A stretch of DNA of 64,000 bases. Origin: Novakomyces olei. Its lineage: Eukaryota; Ascomycota; Novakomycetes; Novakomycetales; Novakomycetaceae. The position numbers were made by a program, and so were the translations under genes. The DNA is taken from assembly GCA_016906335.1 (NCBI GenBank), contig JADEYG010000015.1, forward strand, positions 620,001 through 684,000, in the 5' to 3' direction. The notes under the pieces are model-generated. The model was not told the origin of the DNA, searched no databases, and worked only from the letters and a program-made list of their open reading frames with translations. Below, one piece after another: positions 12,513 through 22,485 of the stretch. Every line of letters begins with the position of its first letter. Position 1 is the first letter of the stretch.

Positions 12513-14201
12513 ATGAATTCTTTGGCCCTTGTATCTTCCGGCATCGACTATGCATTTAGACGGCCGAGGCATCGGCCCGTGGCTCAGCCGTCAGAGGAAA
12601 AATTGCCGCACAGCACTGACGTAAAAGGTCTAGACTCTAGCGAAAAAGGCACAGAGTCGTCAACGTTAGTAGGACGGATACTGCAGGCAATTTTGGCACT
12701 GTTCCAAACGGAAAACCAGTGCTTTACTTTGAGATCCGTGCTTTTTGGCATATTAAAACTTGTGTTTTTCCCAATATATTTGCTTTTGAAGAGGCAAGAG
12801 GCTCCATTGGCTCTGGGGAAACGAGACGGGCACCCTTCTCCAGTCCACGAGGGACCAGTGCAGAATGCCGGACCAGTTTCTAGCTCATCGGATTCAGGAG
12901 CAGACGTGGGTCCGTCAAGATCAAGCGTCCAGTCTAGTGTGGCACACGACTCTGCTACATCCTCAGACTTTTTGCCTTCTCTACCATCGAGCCTAGACCT
13001 AATAACTTTGCCTGGCGAGGGAGTACGGGATGAATCGGGCAAGTTTGCTGTACAAAATGACCAAAAAGAACTTGTAGCAGATTCTTCAAATCTACAGTCA
13101 AATCTACACGAGAACCAGGAATCGAGGCACCACCTTACCCGTAGTCGCTCTGCGGCTATTCGGTCCTTTTCAGATGAAAAGAATGAGAATATTATTGAAA
13201 ATGTGAATAATGGCAACGACAATGGCAATGAAGATACTAGCGGCGACAATGAGGAGCCTCAAGTGATTATCCTGCCTCCACCCCCACCTCGCCCTCCACC
13301 TCCTCCTCGTCCGGCTGCCCGGCACCGCCGTGATTCAAGTACGTCTTCGACTCTTTCAAGTACGAGCTCTGAGCAGTCACAAGAAGAGGCACTGGCCGAT
13401 TCTCTGGTCACTCGTGCCTCTGAGGATAGTCTAATGCCCTCCGCAATGACTCAAGGCCATCCACATCGAACTCTGAGGCTTCAGCTTTACGAGTCAGAGT
13501 CCCTGAAACAAGCTATGGCTCATCCGTCAGAGGCATTAAGGTCACCCAAACCTCCTCCAGCAGGAAACGGAGTAGCAGCAGCTCACAAGACGAGACTCGT
13601 GGCATCGAAACTGAGACCCGCTCAAATTCATCGGCCACTGATCCCGAAACTTGGCCGGTCAAATCGTAAAACATTAGTGCTGGATCTTGATGAGACGTTG
13701 ATCCACTCGCTTGCTCGTGGAGGCCGGATGTCGGGAGGGCATATGGTGGAAGTTAAACTAAGCTTGAACTACGCTATCTTGTACTACGTCTACAAAAGAC
13801 CACACTGTGATTTCTTCCTGCGAATGGTGGCAAAATGGTACAATGTCGTCATTTTTACCGCCTCTGTTCAGGAATACGCTGACCCCATTCTGGACTGGCT
13901 CGAGCAGGATCGCAAAATATTTAAAGCACGGTTTTACCGGCAGCACTGTACACTTGTGGACGATGCTTTTGTAAAAGATTTGTCAGTTGTTTCTCCCGAC
14001 TTGTCACAGGTTATTATACTCGACAACTCGCCTCTCAGTTACGCTCTGAATGAGGACAATGCTATTCCCATTGAAGGCTGGATCAGTGACCCGTCTGATA
14101 ACGATCTACTCTACCTTTTATCCTTCTTACAGTCACTCTGCCACGTAAAAGACGTGCGCACTGTCCTGGGCCTAAGACTTGGAGTGCATGATGTTCGGTA
14201 G
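12513..14201 (+). CDS. nem1: Nem1-type HAD phosphatase (CTDNEP1/Dullard family)
   Basis: A single exon of 562 residues starting at the ATG at 12513; an upstream in-frame TTG is not a start. Nem1, with Spo7, dephosphorylates the lipin Pah1 at the nuclear/ER membrane and so controls phosphatidic acid to diacylglycerol conversion and nuclear membrane growth. The N-terminal third contains a hydrophobic segment (about residues 73-95, 'LFGILKLVFFPIYLLLK') suited to membrane insertion. A long Ser/Asp/Asn-rich disordered middle includes a poly-proline stretch. The FCP1/SCP catalytic domain occupies about residues 380-560. The DxDxT motif is D391-L-D393-E-T395, 'KRPHCDFFL' and 'IIFTAS'-like motifs follow, and the motif III region is 'VIILDNSPLSYALNEDNA'. 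The ending 'EGWISDPSDNDLLYLL' is characteristic of Nem1. Confidence 0.93.
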   Translation: MNSLALVSSGIDYAFRRPRHRPVAQPSEEKLPHSTDVKGLDSSEKGTESSTLVGRILQAILALFQTENQCFTLRSVLFGILKLVFFPIYLLLKRQEAPLALGKRDGHPSPVHEGPVQNAGPVSSSSDSGADVGPSRSSVQSSVAHDSATSSDFLPSLPSSLDLITLPGEGVRDESGKFAVQNDQKELVADSSNLQSNLHENQESRHHLTRSRSAAIRSFSDEKNENIIENVNNGNDNGNEDTSGDNEEPQVIILPPPPPRPPPPPRPAARHRRDSSTSSTLSSTSSEQSQEEALADSLVTRASEDSLMPSAMTQGHPHRTLRLQLYESESLKQAMAHPSEALRSPKPPPAGNGVAAAHKTRLVASKLRPAQIHRPLIPKLGRSNRKTLVLDLDETLIHSLARGGRMSGGHMVEVKLSLNYAILYYVYKRPHCDFFLRMVAKWYNVVIFTASVQEYADPILDWLEQDRKIFKARFYRQHCTLVDDAFVKDLSVVSPDLSQVIILDNSPLSYALNEDNAIPIEGWISDPSDNDLLYLLSFLQSLCHVKDVRTVLGLRLGVHDVR

Positions 14202-14453
14202 CTTTGCGGCTCAGCAGTTCCGCGTCTAAGCTCAATCCATCACCTTATTAGAAGCCTCCAGAGATCGATAGATTATGCTGAGCAATTTTGCCTCACGATC
14301 AGCTTCAGCTCTATTATGGACCAATTTGTTATTGGTAATATTAAAGGCTACAATATCAAAAATACAAGGCAATTTACATTATGGTTGGGAGTTAGATTTT
14401 GAATTTGAAAACCGTCTTTAATTACTAAATTAATCGCCGCCCAAACGATGTGA

Positions 14454-14895
14454 ACAACTGCGCTCTCCAATATGTATACCAAAGTATACAATAATTGCCA
14501 TCCCAACTCCCAATTTAATGAATGCCTTCGCAATCAAAAGCAAATCCCAACAAAGGTGCTCAACAAACGCCACCAGCGCAGAGCCTTTTTCGTGAAAAGA
14601 GTAATTATTACCCTCTCCAACATGTATACCAAAGTATACAATTACTACCATCCCCACTCCCAATTTAATGAATGCCTTCGCAATCAAAAGTAAATACCAA
14701 CAAAGATGCTCAACAAACGCTATCAGCGTAGAGCCTTTTTCAAGTGAAGTAATAACTACCCTCTCCAAAATGTATACCAACGTATACAATAATTGCCATC
14801 CCCACTCCCAATTTAATGAATGCCTTCGCAATCAACAAAAGTAAATACCAACAAACCTGCTCGCACATCAGCGCAAGACCTTCTTCACGTGAGAG
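14454..14895. repeat. Tandem array, unit about 150 bp, three copies plus a partial
   Basis: The landmark CAATTTAATGAATGCCTTCG recurs at 14511, 14661 and 14809, so periods are 150 and 148 bp. Copies diverge by scattered substitutions. On the minus strand the first two periods keep an open frame (14831-14430) with a repeating protein pattern, 'AKAFIKLGVGM...IVYFGIH'. Confidence 0.8.
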
Positions 14896-14935
14896 GTGGT
14901 AAAGAGATGTTTTAACACCTCTCATGTGAAGAAGG
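14879..14935. repeat. Long inverted repeat (hairpin)
   Basis: A left arm of 20 nt at 14879-14898 pairs with a right arm at 14916-14935 with a single mismatch, separated by about 17 nt. It sits exactly at the end of the 150-bp tandem array. Confidence 0.75.
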
Positions 14936-16333
14936 CTCTGCTCTGATTACATAGAACAGAACCTTCCGGACATTGATTTCCTTATCAATGTCCTCGCAAG
15001 CTATACTAGCAGCAAGCTGTCAAGCAAAATGCTAAAAAGTAAAAGTCATGTAAATGCGAAGTCAAAATCATCATGGACGAGATCTGTACACATCTTACAT
15101 CTTGAAGCCAAGATTACGAAGAGGTCGTAGCGGCTAATCTTCCCTCTTTCGAATAGTCTCGATCTCTCAATCCCTACTGTTGTGGTCCTACCCGATTACC
15201 AACATACATTGAACCAGCGGGTCATACAAGCAAACACTAAAGGAAACCCTCAAAACAATCACACAAGCAATTTGGAATCAAGCGCTGTGAATATGACAGT
15301 GGAAAATAAATCTCGGAATACATAGGCCACGGGAAAATTGCATCAAAACTTTGAATGCCAACCCGAAAGGCAAACCTGGATGAGCGTTGCCAGACAATAT
15401 AAAATGAAGCTGGGATGCGAAAGCCAGAGGACGTATAGCTGAAAATACAAACAGATCACACGCAGAGCGATACTGCTGGGAGAATATTAAATGATGTGCC
15501 AAGCAAAAAGGACTGGAAGTATTGTAACACCGAGGAAAAGTGCACAAGGTACGCGGTCAAATCTGAGCCAAACGTGGCAAGTAGAGCCCGAAACGTGTAG
15601 CGTCGTAGAACGTGAAGGTCACCAGCATTCTTAGGAAAATAATACGTAGCCATAGCAAATGCAATATATCGAGGCCTGGCAGTTGCGTAAACGGAATACA
15701 AATGTCGAATATACAGTTGCAAACGTCGCTAAAAAGACGTCGCCATCTGGTCCGCAAGTGAAAACCAAAGACAAAGTGTACGATACAGAGTATAAGAGTT
15801 TCGAACGTGGCGACAAAACTGTGGCGTCATACTGAAAAAGTTTCCAAAACCAAGCAAACGAAAAGACCAAACGGGCGCTGGAGATTAAAGTCCTCCGATG
15901 TGGATGCTGGACCAAGGCGGCGTATCGATTACGTCTTATACCTTATTAGCAAATGAAGGAGGGGAGCACCAAAGACGCTTCACCGGTCTCCGGGCCCAAA
16001 CTGACAATAGTAGAAGCCTATCCTCGTACGATATCACGTAAAAACCAAAAACCGGTCCGATACTTTCGAACACGGCCAACCCACCGTCTTATGCCATCTT
16101 TCTATGTCCAAATACAAAGGACGTAAGGATCCGTTGCACTCCACTATATATACATATATATTCGAGGAGGCGGATGAAAATTATTCGGAGGGGGCTTGCA
16201 CATATTTATACCTTTTATTGGGAAAACCCTGATTTAGAAAACCCTAGTGAATTCAAGTTATACAACAGCATTATGAAGCAAGGTTCTAAACAAAAACTGA
16301 TTTGAAAACCTCTTTCGTCAAATTTGAGAAATT

Positions 16334-17077
16334 ATGAACGCGCAAGTGGCCGAAGTGTCGGGCGATATGTCCTCATCACAGGATCAGGTACTTTGATAGT
16401 CTCAAACACGAAATCTGACAGTTTTCAGGAGATTCTTGCGATGAAAAACCGAGTAGCAGAGATGGAAGCAGAGGCCGCAAAATTAAGAGAGTTGCAAGAC
16501 ACGCTTAGCCGCGAAACTGCAGGCTTGGAGGAGGACAGAGAGGAAATTGATGCTCGATCCGTGTTTGTGGGGAACGTTGATTATGGAGCCACACCGGAAG
16601 AATTGCAGAGTCATTTTGCGGGATGTGGAGCCATTAACCGAATCACGATTGTATGCGATCGGTTTGGACAGCCTAAAGGGTATGAGCTGTAAATTTGTCA
16701 TCGCGTGTTGGCCTCTCTGATTTGTTTTTCCAGCTTCTTTATGTGTTTAGCGTTGATATACGTTTTCTTTTAGATATTTTTCTGTCCACGTTATATTATG
16801 TGTCCATTTGCACAGCTCTTCTGACTGCTCTAGGTTTGCTTATGTCGAATTCGCGGAACCAAACCAGGTTGCCGCTGCCTTGGTCATGAATGAAACTACC
16901 TTCCGGGATCGCCAGCTCAAAGTGACGCCCAAGCGTACCAACATCCCTGGCATGTCGTCGCGTAGCCGTGGTCGGGGTCGTGGAGGCTATCGCGGAGGAT
17001 ACCGCGGCTATCGCGGTGGCGGATTTCGAGGGAGCCGTGGAGGATACCGTGGACGCGGTCGCGGAGCACCTTACTAG
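16334..17077 (+). CDS. pab2: Nuclear poly(A)-binding protein Pab2 (PABPN1 type), 3 exons
   Basis: Exons 16334-16387, 16429-16679 and 16834-17077 give 182 residues. Intron 1 is only 41 nt. The layout is that of fission yeast Pab2 and human PABPN1: a short N-terminus, a coiled coil (about residues 19-55, '[17 protein letters not shown]'), one RRM (RNP2 '[10 protein letters not shown]', RNP1 'GFAYVEF' across intron 2) and an arginine-glycine-rich tail with many RGG/RGY repeats. Pab2 binds nuclear poly(A) and links it to exosome-mediated RNA decay and polyadenylation. The RGG tail is a typical arginine-methylation target. The start is the first ATG and the short first exon gives '[14 protein letters not shown]'. 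Confidence 0.92.
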
Positions 17078-18571
17078 TATGAGAGTACTAGAGATATATA
17101 ATCTGTGCAACCAGGCTCTAAGGGTATCTCGTGTCTGAACATCGAGACGCACAAAAAGAGGCCGAGGCTTTTGTGCAAAAGTTTCAAAACAATTGAGAGA
17201 ACAAAGAAGAAGATGAGAATTCCTTAAGAAAAGAAAAAGAAACACGATTATCCCAATAGAGCCAATTGTAATTACGCAAGAAAATCCTGGAGAATAATTT
17301 AGAGAATAAAAGTCAAGAATAAAAAGTTACTAAGTCTGCGGATGGCAATATGTGCAGCCATCTGGTTTGTGTTGGTTCCTCTTATTCATCTGTTTTTTCT
17401 ATTTGTATGTATATATATTTTTTTTTTGGCAATTTTTATTTGTTTATTATACCTTTGGGCTTTTGTACTCACTGAGCGATGAAATGAGTATGGCATGTAT
17501 TTAATGAGGAGTTTTATTGCCGTAAGTATTGGCTGGAAGTCTGCGATAGAAAAATACGTAATAAGAACACCAGGCTGCGAGTGTATGGATATTGCTGCAT
17601 CTGCATTGCCGAAGATTATGGTCCTCAGTATCACAATCATATTAAAAAAGCATTTTTATTATGGATGTACATATTGTACAGGAATACATTTTGTATGGAC
17701 AAATCTTGGTCTATTTGCACAAAAGGTCAGGCCAGGTTGAAAGCTAGATGTGCCAGTATGACTAAGCGCATTCCGTTGAGAATGAAAAGAATTTGATTGT
17801 TCAATTTTGCATGCAAACATTTGATCATCTGAATTTGCGATAATATAATAGGACCAAATGTTTTACCTACATTCTATAACGAGAACAGTAGTACATTTCA
17901 AGCAGTACACAGTAGCACAAACTCAAACTAACTGCGGTCGGCTGTGTGGCCCAATCCACTGTATCGAGCTATGAAATGGTATCTATTATATCCATTGCAC
18001 TAGTTTCATAGCAGTAATTCTCATTGCAAGTAATCTTAACCAAAATGACGGTCCTTTGGCTATGTGTGCCATCGATCGAGTTGGGCAACGCACTAATCAA
18101 GATATACGGTCCGTGTGTCGACTTGGAATTATTTCATGCTAATTGCTGTGTAGACAATAAAACAAACAGCTTTATTTAATTTTACAGCCCCAGTGAACAT
18201 TGAATCTTTTCGTAGACAGGCCGTCTTTATCCGTCGACGCCCAAAGTACTGGACATTTTACATGTGCGAGTAATCTTTTAATAGCAGTGCTGAAACAGAC
18301 CTACATTGGTGCATGCTCGCACCATCCTCGTGTACCAGTAATTCAAGCAGGTTTACCCTTCGTAATGTCATTTTCATACATCTCATAATATGAGGGCATA
18401 CGCACATACAAGTGTATGGGCACATCTTCACTATACTATACAATCAATTCATTGCACCAAAAATCAGTCGTATTTTTCACTGCTTTTGTTTTTTATGTAT
18501 GTATAATTATATCTAAAATTGTGATCTGGTCCCGCAGCACTTTGCAGAGTCTTACTTTTCCCGGTGTTGCG
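17078..18571. other. Intergenic region pab2/rsp5
   Basis: About 1.5 kb of AT-rich sequence. An ATG-started ORF of 81 codons (17495-17740) is present but resembles nothing known to me. Part of this stretch must be the rsp5 promoter and 5' UTR. No RNA gene was recognised. Confidence 0.4.
17495..17740 (+). CDS. Doubtful 81-codon ORF
   Basis: It starts at a true ATG and has a mixed hydrophobic composition with 4 cysteines in the middle. No motif, domain or splice context supports it, so it may be chance. Confidence 0.15.
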   Translation: MYLMRSFIAVSIGWKSAIEKYVIRTPGCECMDIAASALPKIMVLSITIILKKHFYYGCTYCTGIHFVWTNLGLFAQKVRPG

Positions 18572-19948
18572 ATGGCTTCCGCGTCAAATGGACAGTAAGT
18601 CTTTTATGCGTCGAGACAAGGGCTCCAGATTTCTGCAGCCGTTTGCCTTTGCTCAACTAGTTGGCACGACTAATCATACTTTACAGGACACGGAAGATCC
18701 GGGTCACCATAATAGCGGCTGACGGGCTATACAAGCGCGATCTGCTCCGTACGTTCAACGACTTGATATTATGAGCAGCTTCATTCTCATCGAGTCTTTG
18801 TTGTGTGGACTGACTAACACACAATTAGGACTTCCCGATCCGTTTGCTGTACTCACAGTCGACGGCGAGCAGACGCGCACTACTACCGTAATCAAAAAGA
18901 CTCTTAATCCGTACTGGAATGAAGCCTTTGATGTGTACGTCTCTTTTTTCCAAGGCATTTTGTTCCTCCTCCCAAGTCGATGCCATTGGCTTGCTTTTGG
19001 TCGGGTTTTGCTCTAATTCGTCCCATGGTCTCTTACTTTTGTCCCTCCATCAAATCTGTAGTTTGCTCTACATTTATTTCTAACAATATTTCCATCTCTC
19101 TGTGGTTGGCTACTAACCTCGTCGTAGAACCGTCAAAGAAGCAAGCATTATTGCCGTACAAGTGTTTGATCAGCGGAAATTCAAAAAGAAGGATCAAGGA
19201 TTTCTCGGTGTGATCAACGTCCGTGTCGGCGATGCCCTTGACCTTACCGTCGGGGGCGATGGTATTCCCGCATTTGTTTTCACTTTTTTCATTGTTTGGC
19301 TTTCATCTACTCTTGCTTTGACGTGCCGCCACTGATTTCTTGTTGCACCAATACTTGGTTTATATTACAACTTGTTACATTGTACCTTATTCCCAAGTGT
19401 TGAAACGCTTTACTGGCACCAGTCTTGCGTGCTTGACCTTGGCCAGTTGCTCAGCAATCACTCGCTCTTGCCAAGTTTTGGTTTAGAGCAATTTATTTAC
19501 AAATTCAAAACCAATTTATTTACAAATTCAATTCCAACCAATTCAATTTCCCTTTGTTTTTCTGGCCTTCTACTTTTTTTCCTTTTGTTGTTTTGCCTTT
19601 CCCTATCTTTCTAACCATCCAGAAATGCTCACTCGTGACCTGAAGAAATCGAGCGACAACATGGTGGTTCATGGAAAACTCATTCTCAACCTGTCGACGG
19701 CTATCAATACACCTGTGCGTACAGGTCCTGCGCAGTCTACAGAGAATCTGGCGGACGGGGTCAACCGTATAACGGGTGATATTGGCTCCATCGGTATCCG
19801 TGACCGGTCGCATGCCAGTTCAGCGTCCTTGAATGCCGATGCCGGCATTAATGGCAGTGGCAGTAATAGCAACAATATAAACAGCGCAGCACCAGTACAA
19901 GGTGGACCTTCAGCTAACGGCGTCGGCGGCACACAGGCGTCTGGAGCC

Positions 19949-19989
<41 letters not shown>

Positions 19990-21790
19990 CTACTCCTCTT
20001 CTGCCTCCTCGCATGCACTGTCCTCCTTTGAGGACCAGTACGGCCGGCTGCCTCCTGGGTGGGAGAGGCGTACAGACAATCTGGGCAGAACGTACTACGT
20101 AGACCATAATACCCGCTCGACTACATGGACGCGGCCGAGTGCAATGCACTCTGACGCTGATAGACAGAACCAGACTGAGCTGGAGCGTATGAGGCACAAC
20201 CAGAGGACTCTGCCAGAGGACAGGACGAGCAATAATGTATCTCCTCTGCCTCCTCAGCAGCAGCAGCAGCAGCAGCAGCAATCTGCCTCACAGCCAACAG
20301 GGATGTCTGTCCTATCCTCGTCCGCAACCACAGCAGGAACAGGTGAACTGCCGGCTGGATGGGAGCAGAGGACGACGCCGGAAGGCCGTGTCTATTTCGT
20401 AGACCACAATACACGCACGACTACCTGGGTCGACCCTCGCCGGCAGCAGTACATCCGGATGTACGGCCAAGGCGGCCCTGGAAGCACCACTATCCAACAG
20501 CAGCCAGTATCGCAGCTGGGCCCTCTGCCCTCCGGATGGGAGATGCGCCTGACAAACACGGCACGAGTGTACTTTGTGGACCACAATACAAAGACCACAA
20601 CGTGGGACGATCCCCGACTGCCGTCTTCACTGGACCAGAATGTTCCACAGTACAAGCGCGACTTTAGACGTAAACTGATCTACTTTCGCTCACAGCCGGC
20701 ACTGCGGCCGCAGCCTGGTCAGTGCAATATTAAAGTCAGGCGGAGCCATATCTTTGAGGACTCTTACGCTGAGCTCATGCGGCAAACTCCACAGGACCTG
20801 AAAAAGAAGTTTATGATTAAATTCGACGGTGAAGACGGATTGGATTACGGAGGACTCTCGCGCGAGTTTTTCTTTTTGCTCTCGCACGAGATGTTCAACC
20901 CGTTTTACTGCCTTTTCGAGTACTCTGCAGTAGACAATTACACTCTGCAAATTAACCCGCACAGTGAGGTTAACCCTGAGCATCTCAACTACTTCAAGTT
21001 TATCGGCAGAGTCGTGGGACTGGCCATCTTCCACCGCCGCTTCCTCGATGCCTTTTTCGTTGTGTCCCTGTACAAATTGATGCTCAACAAAAAGGTCACC
21101 CTGGCCGATATGGAGTCGATCGACGCCGAGTTCTACCGCAGCCTTGTATGGATCCTGAAGAACGATATCGACGGAGTGCTGGATCTTACTTTTTCCACCG
21201 AGGACAATAGGTTTGGTGAAATAACAACCGTCGATTTGAAGCCCAATGGACGTAACATCGAGGTCACAGACAGCAACAAGCAGGAGTATGTCGACCTCGT
21301 CACTGAATGGCGGGTCTACAAGCGTATTGAAAGCCAGTTTAAATCTTTCCACGAGGGCTTCAATGAAATGATCCCACAGGAGCTGATCAATGTCTTTGAC
21401 GAACGGGAACTGGAGCTCCTGATTGGCGGTATTGCGGAAATGGACGTGGACGACTGGAAAAAGCATACTGATTATCGGACGTACACAGAAAACGATCAGA
21501 TTATTCAATGGTTCTGGGAACTTGTTCGTGAATGGGACAATGAAAAGAAATCAAGGCTACTGCAATTCACCACGGGAACCTCTAGAATCCCGGTTAACGG
21601 GTTCAAGGACTTGCAGGGCAGCGATGGTCCCCGCCGGTTTACTATTGAAAAATCAGGAGAAATCACACAGCTGCCCAAGGCACATACATGTTTCAACCGG
21701 CTCGATTTGCCCCCTTACACTTCCAAAGAACAGCTCGATAGTCGTTTAAGTTTTGCATGTGAGGAAACGGTTGGATTTGGGAATGAATAG
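18572..21790 (+). CDS. rsp5: C2-WW3-HECT ubiquitin ligase (Rsp5/Pub1/Nedd4 family), 5 exons
   Basis: Exons 18572-18594, 18687-18748, 18829-18934, 19128-19261 and 19623-21790 give 830 residues (yeast Rsp5 809, fission yeast Pub1 767). The C2 domain (about 8-150) is spread over five exons: '[12 protein letters not shown]', '[12 protein letters not shown]', '[10 protein letters not shown]'. Next comes a linker with a Gly-Ala run (GGAGCA repeats near 19950-19988) and a poly-Gln tract. Three WW domains begin near residues 252, 351 and 409, each with the YYVDHNT or YFVDHNT core. The HECT domain fills about 480-830; catalytic Cys798 is in '[14 protein letters not shown]', and the chain ends 'EETVGFGNE', close to the family consensus. 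Rsp5 ubiquitinates membrane transporters and other PY-motif partners at the plasma membrane, endosomes and Golgi. In fungi it is often essential. Confidence 0.95.
19943..19990. repeat. GGAGCA/GAGCAG tandem hexamers coding Gly-Ala
   Basis: About eight hexamer units encode a Gly-Ala run in the Rsp5 linker between the C2 and first WW domain. Confidence 0.8.
20257..20281. repeat. CAG trinucleotide repeat coding poly-Gln
   Basis: Nine CAG/CAA codons in a row lie in the Rsp5 linker between WW1 and WW2. Confidence 0.85.
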
Positions 21791-22485
21791 AACCTGGTCG
21801 CCAGTTAATTATTGTTTTATTGTTATTTTTATTTATTTTTCAGGTCAGTTTGATTTTTTTACCGTCTACCTTTTTCCGTTTATTTTTTTTTTTCCAATTA
21901 TTGAAGGAGGGTATTTCTACGAGTCAGTCTCGCGATTTAGTATGGCCTTTATTAATTCATTAATTAATTTATCACGTTTCTGTTATATCATGCCAGCACA
22001 AATTGATACATAAATCAAGATTTCCAAGGTCTATATAACTAGTTCATTCTTTTATCGTTACTACGACAGTGGCTGCACGCTTGTTTGCTTTCCTCTCTGC
22101 CTTTTGACCACATTTTTCCGTTCTCCTCCACCCACACACTTGCGATTCTTATGATGTTGATTATTATTTTATCTTGCTGCGCGACCCAAAGAGACTAGTC
22201 TTATTTAATTTACAAAATTAATGATTTGCCGATTCGCTCACTCAATTAATCTTTTGAGTCTATTGTGGAGCTCAATCAAACTAGGCGCTGATAGTCCATT
22301 TTTCTAGTAAAGTTGGATGGCAAAAACAGGCTAATACTCCATTGATCTGTAATTCCAGGCCTTTTACATTGTTTTATTTAGTCTTACTCTGGCGTAATTA
22401 TTATATTTATTATTATTTGTATAGAGAACAGGCAATACCAACAATCAACTTTTTTGCAATGTATTCTAACGTGAAAGCAAATTTT
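21791..22485. other. Convergent 3' intergenic region rsp5/pdf1
   Basis: About 0.7 kb, T-rich, between two stop codons. I see no gene. Confidence 0.5.

Larger units (their letters stand above)
14202..16333. other. 2.1 kb gene-poor interval nem1/pab2
   Basis: Contains the ~150-bp tandem repeat array, a hairpin and, at about 14950-16150, a stretch with several overlapping minus-strand open frames of 60-95 codons (for example 15915-15631 and 15722-15456). None looks like a known family and no splice model was found. It may be a decayed gene or element. Confidence 0.4.

Noticed and set aside
20392-20655. Minus-strand ORFs under rsp5 with repeated '[12 protein letters not shown]' pattern
   Set aside because: They are antisense shadows of the WW domains, whose repeated coding sequence creates repeated antisense peptides.
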